NCBI GenBank assembly: GCA_024103275.1
Contig: JAGFIV010000100.1
Span: forward strand, 62,001-126,000
From: Flavobacteriales bacterium
GTDB taxonomy: Bacteria > Bacteroidota > Bacteroidia > Flavobacteriales_F > PHOS-HE28
Direction: 5' to 3'
DNA length: 64,000 bases
Shown here one piece after another: positions 36,652 through 44,795 of this stretch (position 1 is the first letter of the stretch; each line of letters opens with the position of its first letter). Position numbers and translations under genes: made by a program. The notes under the pieces were generated by a model. That model was not told the DNA's origin. It did no database searches and saw nothing but the letters and a program-made list of their open reading frames with translations.

Positions 36652-36765
36652 CTCCCGTCCGATTTGTACAATGAAGGTAGCGTCCCGCGAAAGCGTGGGC
36701 CGCTTGTTCGATCTATTTCACCTTGGCCGTGCCGGCAGGCTGTCCTTGCGCCTTGGGGCCTGCGC

Positions 36766-37569
36766 TCAGCGGTATTCCTTCATCATCAACCGCTGGAACA
36801 GGCCGGCGGGCAGGACCTTTTTCAGCAGGACGGCCAAGCGCTGCTTGCCATGTGCGGCGTAATACACCCCCACGGGGTTGCGCTTGGCCATGATGCGCAG
36901 CACCAATCGGCCCACCTCGTCCGGGTCGCGGCTGTAGTGCAGGCTGCCGCCCAGGATCTCCATCGCCTTTTGATAGCCTGGCCTGTATGGCTCGCTCACC
37001 GCCGCCGGTCGGATGCGGTTGTCCCCGATGTTGGACCTGTACTCGCCGGGCTGCAAGGTGACGGCATGGATGCCGAAGGGCCGCACCTCCATGGCCAAGG
37101 TTTCCGTGTAGCGCTCCAGCGCCGCCTTGCTCGCGCTGTAAAAGCCGCGGTAGGGCAGGCCGAAGTTGGCGGCCAGGCTGGTGATGTTGATGATCAACCC
37201 GTGGTGGCGTTCGCGCATGTGGGGCAGCACGGCCAGGCAGACGCGGTGGGCGCCCAGCACATTGGTGTCCAGCAGGGAGGCTGCCTGCGCCGCGGTCAAG
37301 TCCTCGGTGGCGCCTTGGATGCCCAGGCCGGCGTTGTTCACCACCACGTCGATCCGGCCTTCGGCGGCCAGCACTTCCGCCACGGCCTGCCCCACGGTGC
37401 TGCCGTCATTCAGGTCCATGGCCACCATGCGGTAACCGTCGGATGGAGCCTGCGGCCTGCGCGAGGTGCCGTACACCAGATGCCCCTCGGCCGCCAATCG
37501 CGTGCACACGGCCTTGCCGATGCCGCTGGAGCCGCCGGTGACCAGTACAACCTTGGGTGCGTCGCGCAT
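36766..37569 (-). CDS. Short-chain dehydrogenase/reductase
   Basis: 267 residues. VVLVTGGSSGIGKAVCTRLAAEG (cofactor motif), VVNNAGLG, ITSLAANFGLPYRGFYSASKAALERYTE with the Ser-Tyr-Lys catalytic set, and a C-terminal part typical of SDRs acting on lipids or ketones (PAGLFQRLMMKEYR). The substrate is not known. It begins 18 nt past the SRP RNA 3' end, on the same strand. Confidence 0.9.
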   Translation of the reverse strand: MRDAPKVVLVTGGSSGIGKAVCTRLAAEGHLVYGTSRRPQAPSDGYRMVAMDLNDGSTVGQAVAEVLAAEGRIDVVVNNAGLGIQGATEDLTAAQAASLLDTNVLGAHRVCLAVLPHMRERHHGLIINITSLAANFGLPYRGFYSASKAALERYTETLAMEVRPFGIHAVTLQPGEYRSNIGDNRIRPAAVSEPYRPGYQKAMEILGGSLHYSRDPDEVGRLVLRIMAKRNPVGVYYAAHGKQRLAVLLKKVLPAGLFQRLMMKEYR

Positions 37570-37580
37570 CGCCTGGGGCC

Positions 37581-37586
37581 AAAAAA
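37581..37586 (-). terminator. T-run terminating SRP RNA
   Basis: TTTTTT directly after the closing stem of the SRP RNA on the minus strand. The RNA's own terminal helix acts as the terminator hairpin. Confidence 0.75.
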
Positions 37587-37688
37587 GCGGGGCAAGCTCC
37601 TCGCATCGCTCCGCTACGACCGCCTACCCTTGCTGCCTTCCGGCCCTGGGGGGTTCAGCGGGAGCTGGACGTACGAGACTTGCCCCGC
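37587..37688 (-). ncRNA. ffs: Signal recognition particle RNA (4.5S/SRP small bacterial type)
   Basis: A 102-nt minus-strand RNA closed by the perfect 10-bp stem GCGGGGCAAG / CTTGCCCCGC. The apical region carries the conserved SRP motif around AGGGCCGGAAGGCAGCAAGG, which forms the GGAA-capped tip and the symmetric and asymmetric loops bound by Ffh. It is followed by a run of six T. It is the small type without an Alu domain. It guides inner membrane and secreted proteins to the Sec translocon. Confidence 0.93.
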
Positions 37689-37690
37689 GC

Positions 37691-37698
37691 CAAAGGTA
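37691..37698 (-). promoter_or_regulatory. -7 element of the SRP RNA gene
   Basis: TACCTTTG, exact TAnnTTTG, ending 2 nt before the closing stem of the SRP RNA. This places the start point 2-4 nt after the element if the RNA is not processed at its 5' end. Confidence 0.7.
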
Positions 37699-37712
37699 AT
37701 CAGCTTCCGCGA

Positions 37713-38528
37713 TCAAAGCAGGAGCAGGCGTATCCCCACCACCAGCAAGGCGGCCGCCAACACGCGCACGATCCCTTCCGCCTTGGTGCGGTGCGAGATC
37801 CACGCGCCCAGCTGGGCGCCGGCCACCACCCCGGCACCGATGGACAGCACCACGGGCCACGTGCTGTCCAGGTTGCCCTGCGCCAGGTGTGCCCCCGTGC
37901 CCGCCAGCGACATGATGGCCAGGATGAAGTGCGAGGTGGCCGTGGCGATGGGGACGGGGAAGTGCAGCAGCGCGGTGAGCACCGGCACGTGGATGATGCC
38001 GCCGCCGATGCCCAACAGGCTGGAAAGGAAGCCCACCAGGAAACTGATGGAGATGCCGGTGACCATGTTGTAGGACCAACTGTACCGGGTGCCCTCGCTG
38101 TCGGTGAGCTTACGCAGCACGCGATATTCGCGGGTGATCAGCGCCCTGGCCTGGTAGTTGGGCCGCAGGAACAGGAACAGCCCGATGCAGATCAACAGCA
38201 CGCCCAGCAGGATGTCGAACGAATTCCGCGGGACATATTGCGTGGTGTATGCGCCGATGATGGCGCCGGGCAGCGAGGCCAGGGCGAAGGCCAGCCCCGA
38301 AGGGTAGTCGATCCGCTTCAGCTTGGCGTAGGCTGCCGAGCCCGACAGGGAGTTGATGAACACCACGGCCAGCGAGATGCTGGTGAGCTGCTCCGGGCTT
38401 TTGTCGGGATAGAGCAGCAGCAGCACCGGCAATAGGATGAAGCCCCCGCCGGCACCGATCAACGTGCCGATGCAGCCCACCCCGAAGCCCAACAGGACAA
38501 AGCCGGACAGTTGGAGGTAGTCCATCAC
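37713..38528 (-). CDS. TauE/SafE family sulfite/anion exporter
   Basis: 271 residues with about eight TM helices in two related halves. Each half opens with a glycine-rich motif: GCIGTLIGAGGGFILLPVLL and GFLSSLLGIGGGIIHVPVLTALL. The family moves sulfite, sulfoacetate or other organosulfur anions through the inner membrane. The substrate is not known. Upstream of the SRP RNA with 24 nt between. Confidence 0.9.
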   Translation of the reverse strand: MMDYLQLSGFVLLGFGVGCIGTLIGAGGGFILLPVLLLLYPDKSPEQLTSISLAVVFINSLSGSAAYAKLKRIDYPSGLAFALASLPGAIIGAYTTQYVPRNSFDILLGVLLICIGLFLFLRPNYQARALITREYRVLRKLTDSEGTRYSWSYNMVTGISISFLVGFLSSLLGIGGGIIHVPVLTALLHFPVPIATATSHFILAIMSLAGTGAHLAQGNLDSTWPVVLSIGAGVVAGAQLGAWISHRTKAEGIVRVLAAALLVVGIRLLLL

Positions 38529-38572
38529 TGGTTCCCGGAGGAGCCGGGTGTTCCGGCCTCAAGCCTCCGGCC

Positions 38573-40948
38573 TCACCGCATGAACCGGCCCATGTATTGG
38601 CGGCCGGTACCGATGATCCGCACGGTCCACAGGCCAGCCGGCAAGGCGCTCACGTTCAACGTGGCCGACCGGTCGGTGCGTTGGATCGTTTGGGCCCTGT
38701 ACAAACGGCCGTCCGCGGCCACCAGCTCAATGCGACCGTTCGGAACGTCCTCGGGAAGGGCAACCTGTACGTGATCCGTGGCCGGATTGGGCCATACACC
38801 GGCCGTGCCGTCGGCGTCCACCATGCCGGTGGTGCCGCCGGGCCAGGCATCCACATCTTCCGGACATTCAAACACGTTCACGGTAACTACCGCCGTGTAC
38901 ACCGTCCCATTGGGCCCGGTGACCGTGTACGTGTAATCACCGGCCGCATCGCTCGCGGGGTCGAACCAGCCCGAGGCCTGCGGGTTCGCGAGGTTGGACC
39001 AGGTGCCATCGGGGCACGGATCGCCGCCGAGGAAGTCGAAAAGGTTGAAGGCCGGATCGGTGTAGCAGACCGTGATGGCCGCATCGGTGCCGGCACCCTC
39101 GCATGCAGCCGGGCATTCCACCACGTTCACGGTTACCGTGGCGGTGTCCATGGCACCGTTGGGCCCGGGCACGGTATAGGTGTACACCCCGGCCGTGCTG
39201 GTCGCCGGGTCGAACACGCCATTCTCCACTTGGGCGGAAGGCGAGGTCCAAATGCCTTCGGGGCAGGCCGTTTCGCCCAGCAGCGGGAACAGGGGGAATT
39301 CCGGGTCCGTCAGGCACACCGTAATGGTGGTGTCCGTGCCCGCATCACAAGGTGGCGCACATGCTTCCACCGTGAAGGCGGCCCCCAGCACATCCAGGCC
39401 GGCACAAAGCGATCCGCCTCCTTGCACCAGTTGGCCGTTGAGGTCCAGTATCGTGGTGGTGCCCCAGTCAAGGGCATCCAGGTCCATCGTCGCAGGGTCG
39501 TGGACAAAGGCGTGGATGCGGAAGCCGCCTTCATGGTCCACCACGAAGGAAGCCTCGTCATTCCATGCCTGCAGCACCATTCCCGGGCCTTCGGAAAGCA
39601 GGTACACCAGGTCGAAGCCGGGCGGGACCAGCGTGTCCCCGAACGAAGCCGCGGCCAGCGTGGCCAGGCCACCCTCCAGGCAGACCGGTCCCCCGCCCAC
39701 CATGGCCCCGGCATCCGCCTCGCAGGAAGGCGTGCAGTCCGTTACCTCGAACAGGGCACCGGGCAGGCCCAGGCTGGCGCAGATCGCTTCCGCTCCCTGT
39801 CCGATCAGGCTGGCCACTTCATCCACCGTGGTCTCACCTGCCGCCACGGAAGTGATGTCGAAGGTGCCCGGGTCATATACGAATGCAACGATCCGGTATT
39901 CGCCGATGGAGGCGATCGGGAAGGAAGGGTCCTCACCCATGGCGATGATCATCCCGTCCTGTGCGAGGAAATAGACCAGCTCGGAACCGCCCGGCACCTG
40001 GGTGCTTCCGTCCGGCACCGCCGTGGCCGTGGCCATGCCGTCGATCAGGCACAGGTCCGGATGCACCGGGCTCAGGCCGCCAGCCTCCGCCTCGCAGTCC
40101 TTCTTGCATTCCCCGGTCTTCACAAAGGCCCCGTTCATCTGCAGGTTCGCGCAGATCGTTCCGCCACCTTGGACCAGTTGGGGATAGATGTCGTAGATGC
40201 TCGTTTCCCCAAGCACGATGGAACCCAGGTCGAAGGTGGAGGGATCGTAAACAAAGGAGTGGATGCGCCAGGCATCCATGGCGTTCACCGTGAAGCTGGG
40301 CGCGTCCGCGACCTGCTCAATGATCAGCCCGTTGGTGCGGCTCAGGAGGTAGCGCACCGCGTAACCGTCCGGGACCACGTGGGTGCCGTCCAGCTGGGCC
40401 GTCAGCGTGGCCTGTCCTTCCACCAGGCAGACCGTGGTGGTATCCATGGTGACCGGCGCGGCGAATGCCTCGCACGGTTCATTGCAATCCACCGTCTTCG
40501 ACCCATACACCGTGAAGCTGATGGCGGCGCAGATCGGACCGCCCGTTTGGGTGAACTGGGCGGCCACGTCATAGGCGGAGGCCACGCCGAAATCGATGTC
40601 CGATGGATTGAAGGTCTGCGGGTCGAAGACCAAGGTGTGGATGCGCCACACGTCCGCCGTGCCCACTTGGAAATAGGGGGTGGGACCGACTTGTTCCACG
40701 ATCAATGCGTTGGTGCGGGACAGCAGGAAGGCCGTGGTGAAGCCCTCTGGTACCACCGCATCGCCGTTGGGGGTGCCGGAGATGATGGCATGGCCGCCCT
40801 CCAGGCATTCCGGACCGTAGGCCATCAGCGTGCTTCCGGCATAGGCCCCGCATTCGCCGCCGTACTGCGCGTTGGCCGCAGGGGCTGAAAATGCCGTCAA
40901 CGTGAATAAAAGAAGTCCATTCCGGAACAGGGTAAGCTTGCGGGTCAT
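38573..40948 (-). CDS. T9SS-secreted protein with four 125-residue repeats
   Basis: 791 residues from the ATG at 40948. Signal peptide (about 1-27), then four tandem repeats of 124-126 residues (33-158, 159-284, 285-408, 409-533). Each opens with C-x-A or CEA, has a second Cys in a CLxxGxA unit, a central VPxGxxxxxLLSRTN-like strand, a DxWRIHxFVYDPxTFD block, and a QGGGxICA segment. Each contains several Cys in conserved register, probably disulfides. Two shorter modules (534-about 705) with ITVCxTDPxFxLF and YTYTVxGPNG follow, then a T9SS sorting domain with VWPNPATDHVQV. It looks like a surface adhesin or matrix protein. No catalytic site is seen. Confidence 0.82.
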   Translation of the reverse strand: MTRKLTLFRNGLLLFTLTAFSAPAANAQYGGECGAYAGSTLMAYGPECLEGGHAIISGTPNGDAVVPEGFTTAFLLSRTNALIVEQVGPTPYFQVGTADVWRIHTLVFDPQTFNPSDIDFGVASAYDVAAQFTQTGGPICAAISFTVYGSKTVDCNEPCEAFAAPVTMDTTTVCLVEGQATLTAQLDGTHVVPDGYAVRYLLSRTNGLIIEQVADAPSFTVNAMDAWRIHSFVYDPSTFDLGSIVLGETSIYDIYPQLVQGGGTICANLQMNGAFVKTGECKKDCEAEAGGLSPVHPDLCLIDGMATATAVPDGSTQVPGGSELVYFLAQDGMIIAMGEDPSFPIASIGEYRIVAFVYDPGTFDITSVAAGETTVDEVASLIGQGAEAICASLGLPGALFEVTDCTPSCEADAGAMVGGGPVCLEGGLATLAAASFGDTLVPPGFDLVYLLSEGPGMVLQAWNDEASFVVDHEGGFRIHAFVHDPATMDLDALDWGTTTILDLNGQLVQGGGSLCAGLDVLGAAFTVEACAPPCDAGTDTTITVCLTDPEFPLFPLLGETACPEGIWTSPSAQVENGVFDPATSTAGVYTYTVPGPNGAMDTATVTVNVVECPAACEGAGTDAAITVCYTDPAFNLFDFLGGDPCPDGTWSNLANPQASGWFDPASDAAGDYTYTVTGPNGTVYTAVVTVNVFECPEDVDAWPGGTTGMVDADGTAGVWPNPATDHVQVALPEDVPNGRIELVAADGRLYRAQTIQRTDRSATLNVSALPAGLWTVRIIGTGRQYMGRFMR

Positions 40949-41002
40949 GGTCGAAGGATTCAGGGAAAGGGCGCTCAAGGTAAAAAATGGGAGGGATGAT
41001 GT

Positions 41003-41509
41003 TCACGTGACGGCCTTTACCAACAAGGCCTGCACCTGCGTGCCCAGCCGGAATTCCGCAAGCTGTCCGGCTTTCTTGCCCATCAACGCCTGGGCCACGG
41101 GCGCGGTGAAGGCAATGCGGCCTTCGGCCACCTTGGCCTCATCCACGCCCACCAGGGTGAAGGTGCGCCGGGCGCCTTGTTGCGGTCCTGCGCTGATCAC
41201 GAAGGTCACCGTGCTGCCGAAGCGCACCTCGCCGTCCGATCCCTGGCGGGGTTCCACCACACGGGCGCTGGCGATCCGCTCGGCGAGCAGGGCCAGGCGG
41301 CCATTGATCTCGGCCAGCTCCCGTCGGCGGGCCGGGCCGTCCGGCAGGTCCACCTCCGCCCGTTGCCGCTCCAGTTCCACGCGCTCCGCGTGAAGCAGTT
41401 CCAGGCCGCGCGGTGTCACCAGGTTGTCGTATCCCGTTGGCAAGGGTGCCCGCGGCGGGATGAACACCGGTTCCTCCTGGTCCCCTTCACGCACAAAGCC
41501 GCGGCTCAT
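41003..41509 (-). CDS. GreA/GreB-family factor without the acidic tip
   Basis: 168 residues from the ATG at 41509. The N-terminal coiled-coil (about 25-85; GYDNLVTPRGLELLHAERVELER) and the C-terminal FKBP-like domain (about 90-168; VRFGSTVTFVIS, VAQALMGKKAGQ) follow Gre factors. The loop between the two coiled-coil helices, where GreA carries D-x-x-E for RNA cleavage, reads DLPDGPARRRELAEING, so the usual GDLSENAEY motif is missing. It belongs to the Bacteroidota MSRGFVKE-type proteins. A non-cleaving, competing (Gfh- or Rnk-like) role is possible. Confidence 0.82.
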   Translation of the reverse strand: MSRGFVREGDQEEPVFIPPRAPLPTGYDNLVTPRGLELLHAERVELERQRAEVDLPDGPARRRELAEINGRLALLAERIASARVVEPRQGSDGEVRFGSTVTFVISAGPQQGARRTFTLVGVDEAKVAEGRIAFTAPVAQALMGKKAGQLAEFRLGTQVQALLVKAVT

Positions 41510-41513
41510 GCCG

Positions 41514-41521
41514 GTAAGATA
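41514..41521 (-). promoter_or_regulatory. -7 element 4 nt before the Gre-family gene
   Basis: Minus-strand TATCTTAC-CGGC-ATG. It ends 4 nt before the start codon at 41509. Confidence 0.5.
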
Positions 41522-41583
41522 ACGGCCCCATGCCGGCTCGGCCCGCACGGTGCTTGCAGGGTTGCGCCGGGCCGGGGGCTTTC

Positions 41584-43584
41584 CTATTCCTTGATGAATT
41601 TTCCGGAAAGCGTCCCGGTCGGGGCCTGCGCCCTCAGGATGTACAGGCCCCCGGCCAAGCGGCTGATGTCGATGGTCTGGCCCACCAAGGTGGTCGTGGC
41701 CACTACCTTGCCCGCCAGGTCCGTGATGCGGATGAGGCTGCCATGAAGGTCGCGGGCCGCCGTCAGCGTCAGCGTGGAATGCGCCGGGGAAGGGAAGAGC
41801 CCCAGTTCGGCCAGCACCGGCCTTTCGATGCCGGTGGAAACGTCGTTGGCCTCATCCTCCACCACGGTGATGGTGGTGTTGATGTCCGGGTTGTTCACCA
41901 CGTTCACGATGCCCGAGGGCCAGCGCACGGTGATCTTCCCGATCTCCGTGTCGGCCCCGATGCCGAACATGGCGGTCAGCGTGCTCATGTACCGGAAGCC
42001 ATCCCCGCTCACGATATCGCGGATCTGATTCCCGCTCGGGGTCTCTATTTCCACACGGGCACCGATGCCGTTGGCATTGCTCAAGGTTCCCTTCGTGACC
42101 ACCTTCACCCAGTTGTTGGCATTGCCTGCATTGAAGTACACCGTGTTGCCGTTCTGCACGTCCACGAAGCCGTCGTTGTTCAGGTCTCCCGTGGGACCAT
42201 TGTTGAAGGGCACCTGCATCAGCGTGAAGGTCATGTCGCCGTTGTTGTGCAACAGCTCCCCGGCCCCCAGCACGTCCACGTACCCGTCGTTGTCGAAATC
42301 ACGCGCGATGAACTCGATGTCAAGGCCGTTGAACAGGTCGAAGCCCGACCCGGTGGTGACGTTGGTGAACTGGTCGTTGCCGTCATTGCGCAACAGCTTG
42401 TGGCCGCCGCCGCTGAAGGAACTGGCACCGATCAGCACGTCCAGGTCGCCGTCGTTGTCGTAATCGGCCCAGGCCGACGACCAGCTCTGGTGGAAATCCG
42501 CCAGGAAGTTGGCCGCGGAGGCCACGTTGGTGAAGGTGCCGTCTCCATTGTTGCGCCAAAGCTCATCGATGCTTGCCGGGCTTCCCGCGCCACGGCATTT
42601 GGCAATGAACAGGTCCACGTTGCCGTCGTTGTTGTAATCGATCCAAATGGAGCCGTAGTTGCCGCCGTCCGGCTGGTCCCCCAGGCCGCCCTGGTGCCAG
42701 GTGAACGTGCCGTCGCCGTTGTTCAGGTAATACACGTTGGGTTGCACGTCATGGCAAACGAACAAGTCCAGCTCGCCGTCGTTGTTGATGTCCACCATGT
42801 TGGACCGCTGGCAGAAGATGTACTGCGGCTGGGAGAGCTCGGTGAACCCGAGGCCATCGTCGTTGGCGAGCATGAACGTGACCCCACTGCCGGCATACAC
42901 CAGGTCCGTGTAGCCGTTGCCGTCCAGGTCGCCCGCGCAAAGGCTCCAGTTGGGCATGTAGTCGGCATCGGTGGTGGTGCGGGTCACGTTGGTGAAACCG
43001 CCGCCGGCCTGTTGGTAATTGATGGTGATGGAGGTGGCCGTCACCGAGACCGCGTCATCCAGGCCGTCGCCGTCCATGTCCACCACGCAATAGGACACCC
43101 CGTTGGTGTTGATGTATTGGGAGGTGAAGCTTGCGGTCGGCGGTGGCGCGGCCGCATATTTCACCTCGAAGGTGAACCCCAGCCCGGTCCAGCGGTCGTC
43201 AAATGCGATGTAGTAGCTGGTGCCGGCGGTGACCTCGAAGGTGACCACCGCCGTATAGCCGGTGCCCGAATCGTCATCCCCGGCGTAGCAGGCCAGGTTG
43301 GCGCAGGTGCCGGTGTAAATGTGCACCCGGGTATCGCGGCCATTGTTCTGCGGCAGGTCCGTGTTCACGGTGATGGCCGTGTCCATGTCGGCCGTGTACA
43401 CGTACCACCGGCCCATGGTGGCCGCGCCTCCGCCGGTGCATATCGGGCTGGGGGCCTGGCTCCCGTCGATCTGGGCCACGTAATAGGTGGCCAAGGTGAC
43501 GGGGACCGCCGTGGCGCACGTGCCTTGGGCCTGTGCCTGAAGGGTGCAGCCGGCGATGGCGAGGAGGAGTAACGGTCGTTGCAT
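41584..43584 (-). CDS. T9SS-secreted FG-GAP/ASPIC protein
   Basis: 666 residues from the ATG at 43584, which starts a signal peptide (MQRPLLLLAIAGCTLQAQAQ). An N-terminal jelly-roll (about 20-150) precedes FG-GAP/VCBS repeats with calcium-binding DxDxDG loops (VDMDGDGLDDAV, GDLDGNGYTDLVY, VDINNDGELDLFV, ADYDNDGDLDVLIG, RDFDNDGYVDVLG). An ASPIC/UnbV domain (about 490-560; GIGARVEIETPSGNQIRDIVSGDGF, ITVRWPSG) and a T9SS sorting domain follow. It is a surface-exposed calcium-stabilised propeller, likely an adhesin or binding protein. Confidence 0.88.
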   Translation of the reverse strand: MQRPLLLLAIAGCTLQAQAQGTCATAVPVTLATYYVAQIDGSQAPSPICTGGGAATMGRWYVYTADMDTAITVNTDLPQNNGRDTRVHIYTGTCANLACYAGDDDSGTGYTAVVTFEVTAGTSYYIAFDDRWTGLGFTFEVKYAAAPPPTASFTSQYINTNGVSYCVVDMDGDGLDDAVSVTATSITINYQQAGGGFTNVTRTTTDADYMPNWSLCAGDLDGNGYTDLVYAGSGVTFMLANDDGLGFTELSQPQYIFCQRSNMVDINNDGELDLFVCHDVQPNVYYLNNGDGTFTWHQGGLGDQPDGGNYGSIWIDYNNDGNVDLFIAKCRGAGSPASIDELWRNNGDGTFTNVASAANFLADFHQSWSSAWADYDNDGDLDVLIGASSFSGGGHKLLRNDGNDQFTNVTTGSGFDLFNGLDIEFIARDFDNDGYVDVLGAGELLHNNGDMTFTLMQVPFNNGPTGDLNNDGFVDVQNGNTVYFNAGNANNWVKVVTKGTLSNANGIGARVEIETPSGNQIRDIVSGDGFRYMSTLTAMFGIGADTEIGKITVRWPSGIVNVVNNPDINTTITVVEDEANDVSTGIERPVLAELGLFPSPAHSTLTLTAARDLHGSLIRITDLAGKVVATTTLVGQTIDISRLAGGLYILRAQAPTGTLSGKFIKE

Positions 43585-43606
43585 GGCTCTGGGTTTGTGG
43601 TTCGTC

Positions 43607-44707
43607 TCAGGGACAGGAGGGTGGCATGGAATTGATCCATTCGGCCACCAGTTGGATGGCTTCCTCATGCCGCACCGTGCGCTCGAGCAGCGGCATGCGC
43701 ACCGATTCGTCGGTGGAGCCCAAGCGGTAGTAAAGCATGGAGCGGTCGGCGTTCCCGGCGTTCACGATGTAGTCCACGCCGGGGTCCAAAGGGATCTGTG
43801 GCGGCACGCAGATGCCCAAATGCGCCGGGTCAGCGGACTCGTCCCACGCAAAACGGATCGGCCGGTAGCCGCAGAACCCCCCTTCGTTGTGGCAGTGCGA
43901 GCAGTTGATGTCCAGGTAGCCGCGCACACGCCGCTCCAAAGTCTCGGCCGGGTCGTCCCACCGGGCCACCGTCTCGATGTGCGTGGGGTAATTCCCGTCC
44001 AAGTAACCGATCGAGGCCCACTTGGCCAGTTGGTTCATCGGCCCTTCGGGGTAGTTGAAAAGGGTGTTCAGGTTCTGCGGCTTCGGGCTGATCGCTATCC
44101 GCTCGTCGTATTGCTTGTGGCAGGCCATGCACTCGCCTTCGGAAGGGACGCGGAAAACCTCGTCGTGCGGCTGCCCGGCATCATCCACCCAGGTCACCGG
44201 CACATTGCGGCCCGACAGGTCCAGGAAGGCCTCCGTCTGCTCCTCGTTCCAGATGTATTCGGCGAACACCCAATCCCCGTTCTTCCGGATCAGCAGGCGG
44301 GTGTCCATGTTGCGCTGGCGCATCCCCGGCAAGGTGCGCGGGTAGTACGGGGTCTTGGCCAGCACCGTGCCTTCCGGGAAGTCCAGCGCCCGGTTGTCCG
44401 CCACGTAGGATGCCTTGCTTCCCGCCGGCATCCATACAAAGCGGAGCTTTTCGGTATAGTCGCCGAAAGCCCCGTTGATGACGGTATAGGGCACCACGCC
44501 AGCGGCAGGCTGCAACGCGGCCAGGTTGCCGGTGAAGAAGCCGTACTGCGACAGTTTGGGGTAGGGAATGCTGTCCAGGTCGATCACCACGTTGTTCGCC
44601 CCCGATCCCCCGGGTGTGGCCACGGGCTGCACCTCATCCTTGCGGCAGGCCATAAACGCCGCGACCACCACGGATATGCCTGCTAGCGCGATGTGCTTGG
44701 CCGTCAT
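43607..44707 (-). CDS. Diheme c-type cytochrome lipoprotein (HNE_0200/SO2930-like)
   Basis: 366 residues. Lipoprotein signal (VVAAFMAC, position about 21). Two heme c sites are present: C193-MA-C196-H197 and C269-SH-C272-H273. The layout (PYPKLSQYGFFTG, NRALDFPEGTVLAKTPYYP, GECMACHKQ, ISPKPQNLNTLFNYPEG, DINCSHCHNEGG) fits the conserved HNE_0200 family, which is often found with a parallel beta-helix partner. It would be an outer-membrane- or periplasm-facing electron carrier. The gene lies 22 nt upstream of the T9SS FG-GAP gene on the same strand, so the two may be one unit. Confidence 0.82.
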   Translation of the reverse strand: MTAKHIALAGISVVVAAFMACRKDEVQPVATPGGSGANNVVIDLDSIPYPKLSQYGFFTGNLAALQPAAGVVPYTVINGAFGDYTEKLRFVWMPAGSKASYVADNRALDFPEGTVLAKTPYYPRTLPGMRQRNMDTRLLIRKNGDWVFAEYIWNEEQTEAFLDLSGRNVPVTWVDDAGQPHDEVFRVPSEGECMACHKQYDERIAISPKPQNLNTLFNYPEGPMNQLAKWASIGYLDGNYPTHIETVARWDDPAETLERRVRGYLDINCSHCHNEGGFCGYRPIRFAWDESADPAHLGICVPPQIPLDPGVDYIVNAGNADRSMLYYRLGSTDESVRMPLLERTVRHEEAIQLVAEWINSMPPSCP

Positions 44708-44795
44708 TTTCCTCCAACAAGTTTACGACACCTTGGCCGGGTGATGACGGCGGGCGGGTCCACCACGTTGTCCCACGGCGGGGTGCCGGGACGGA

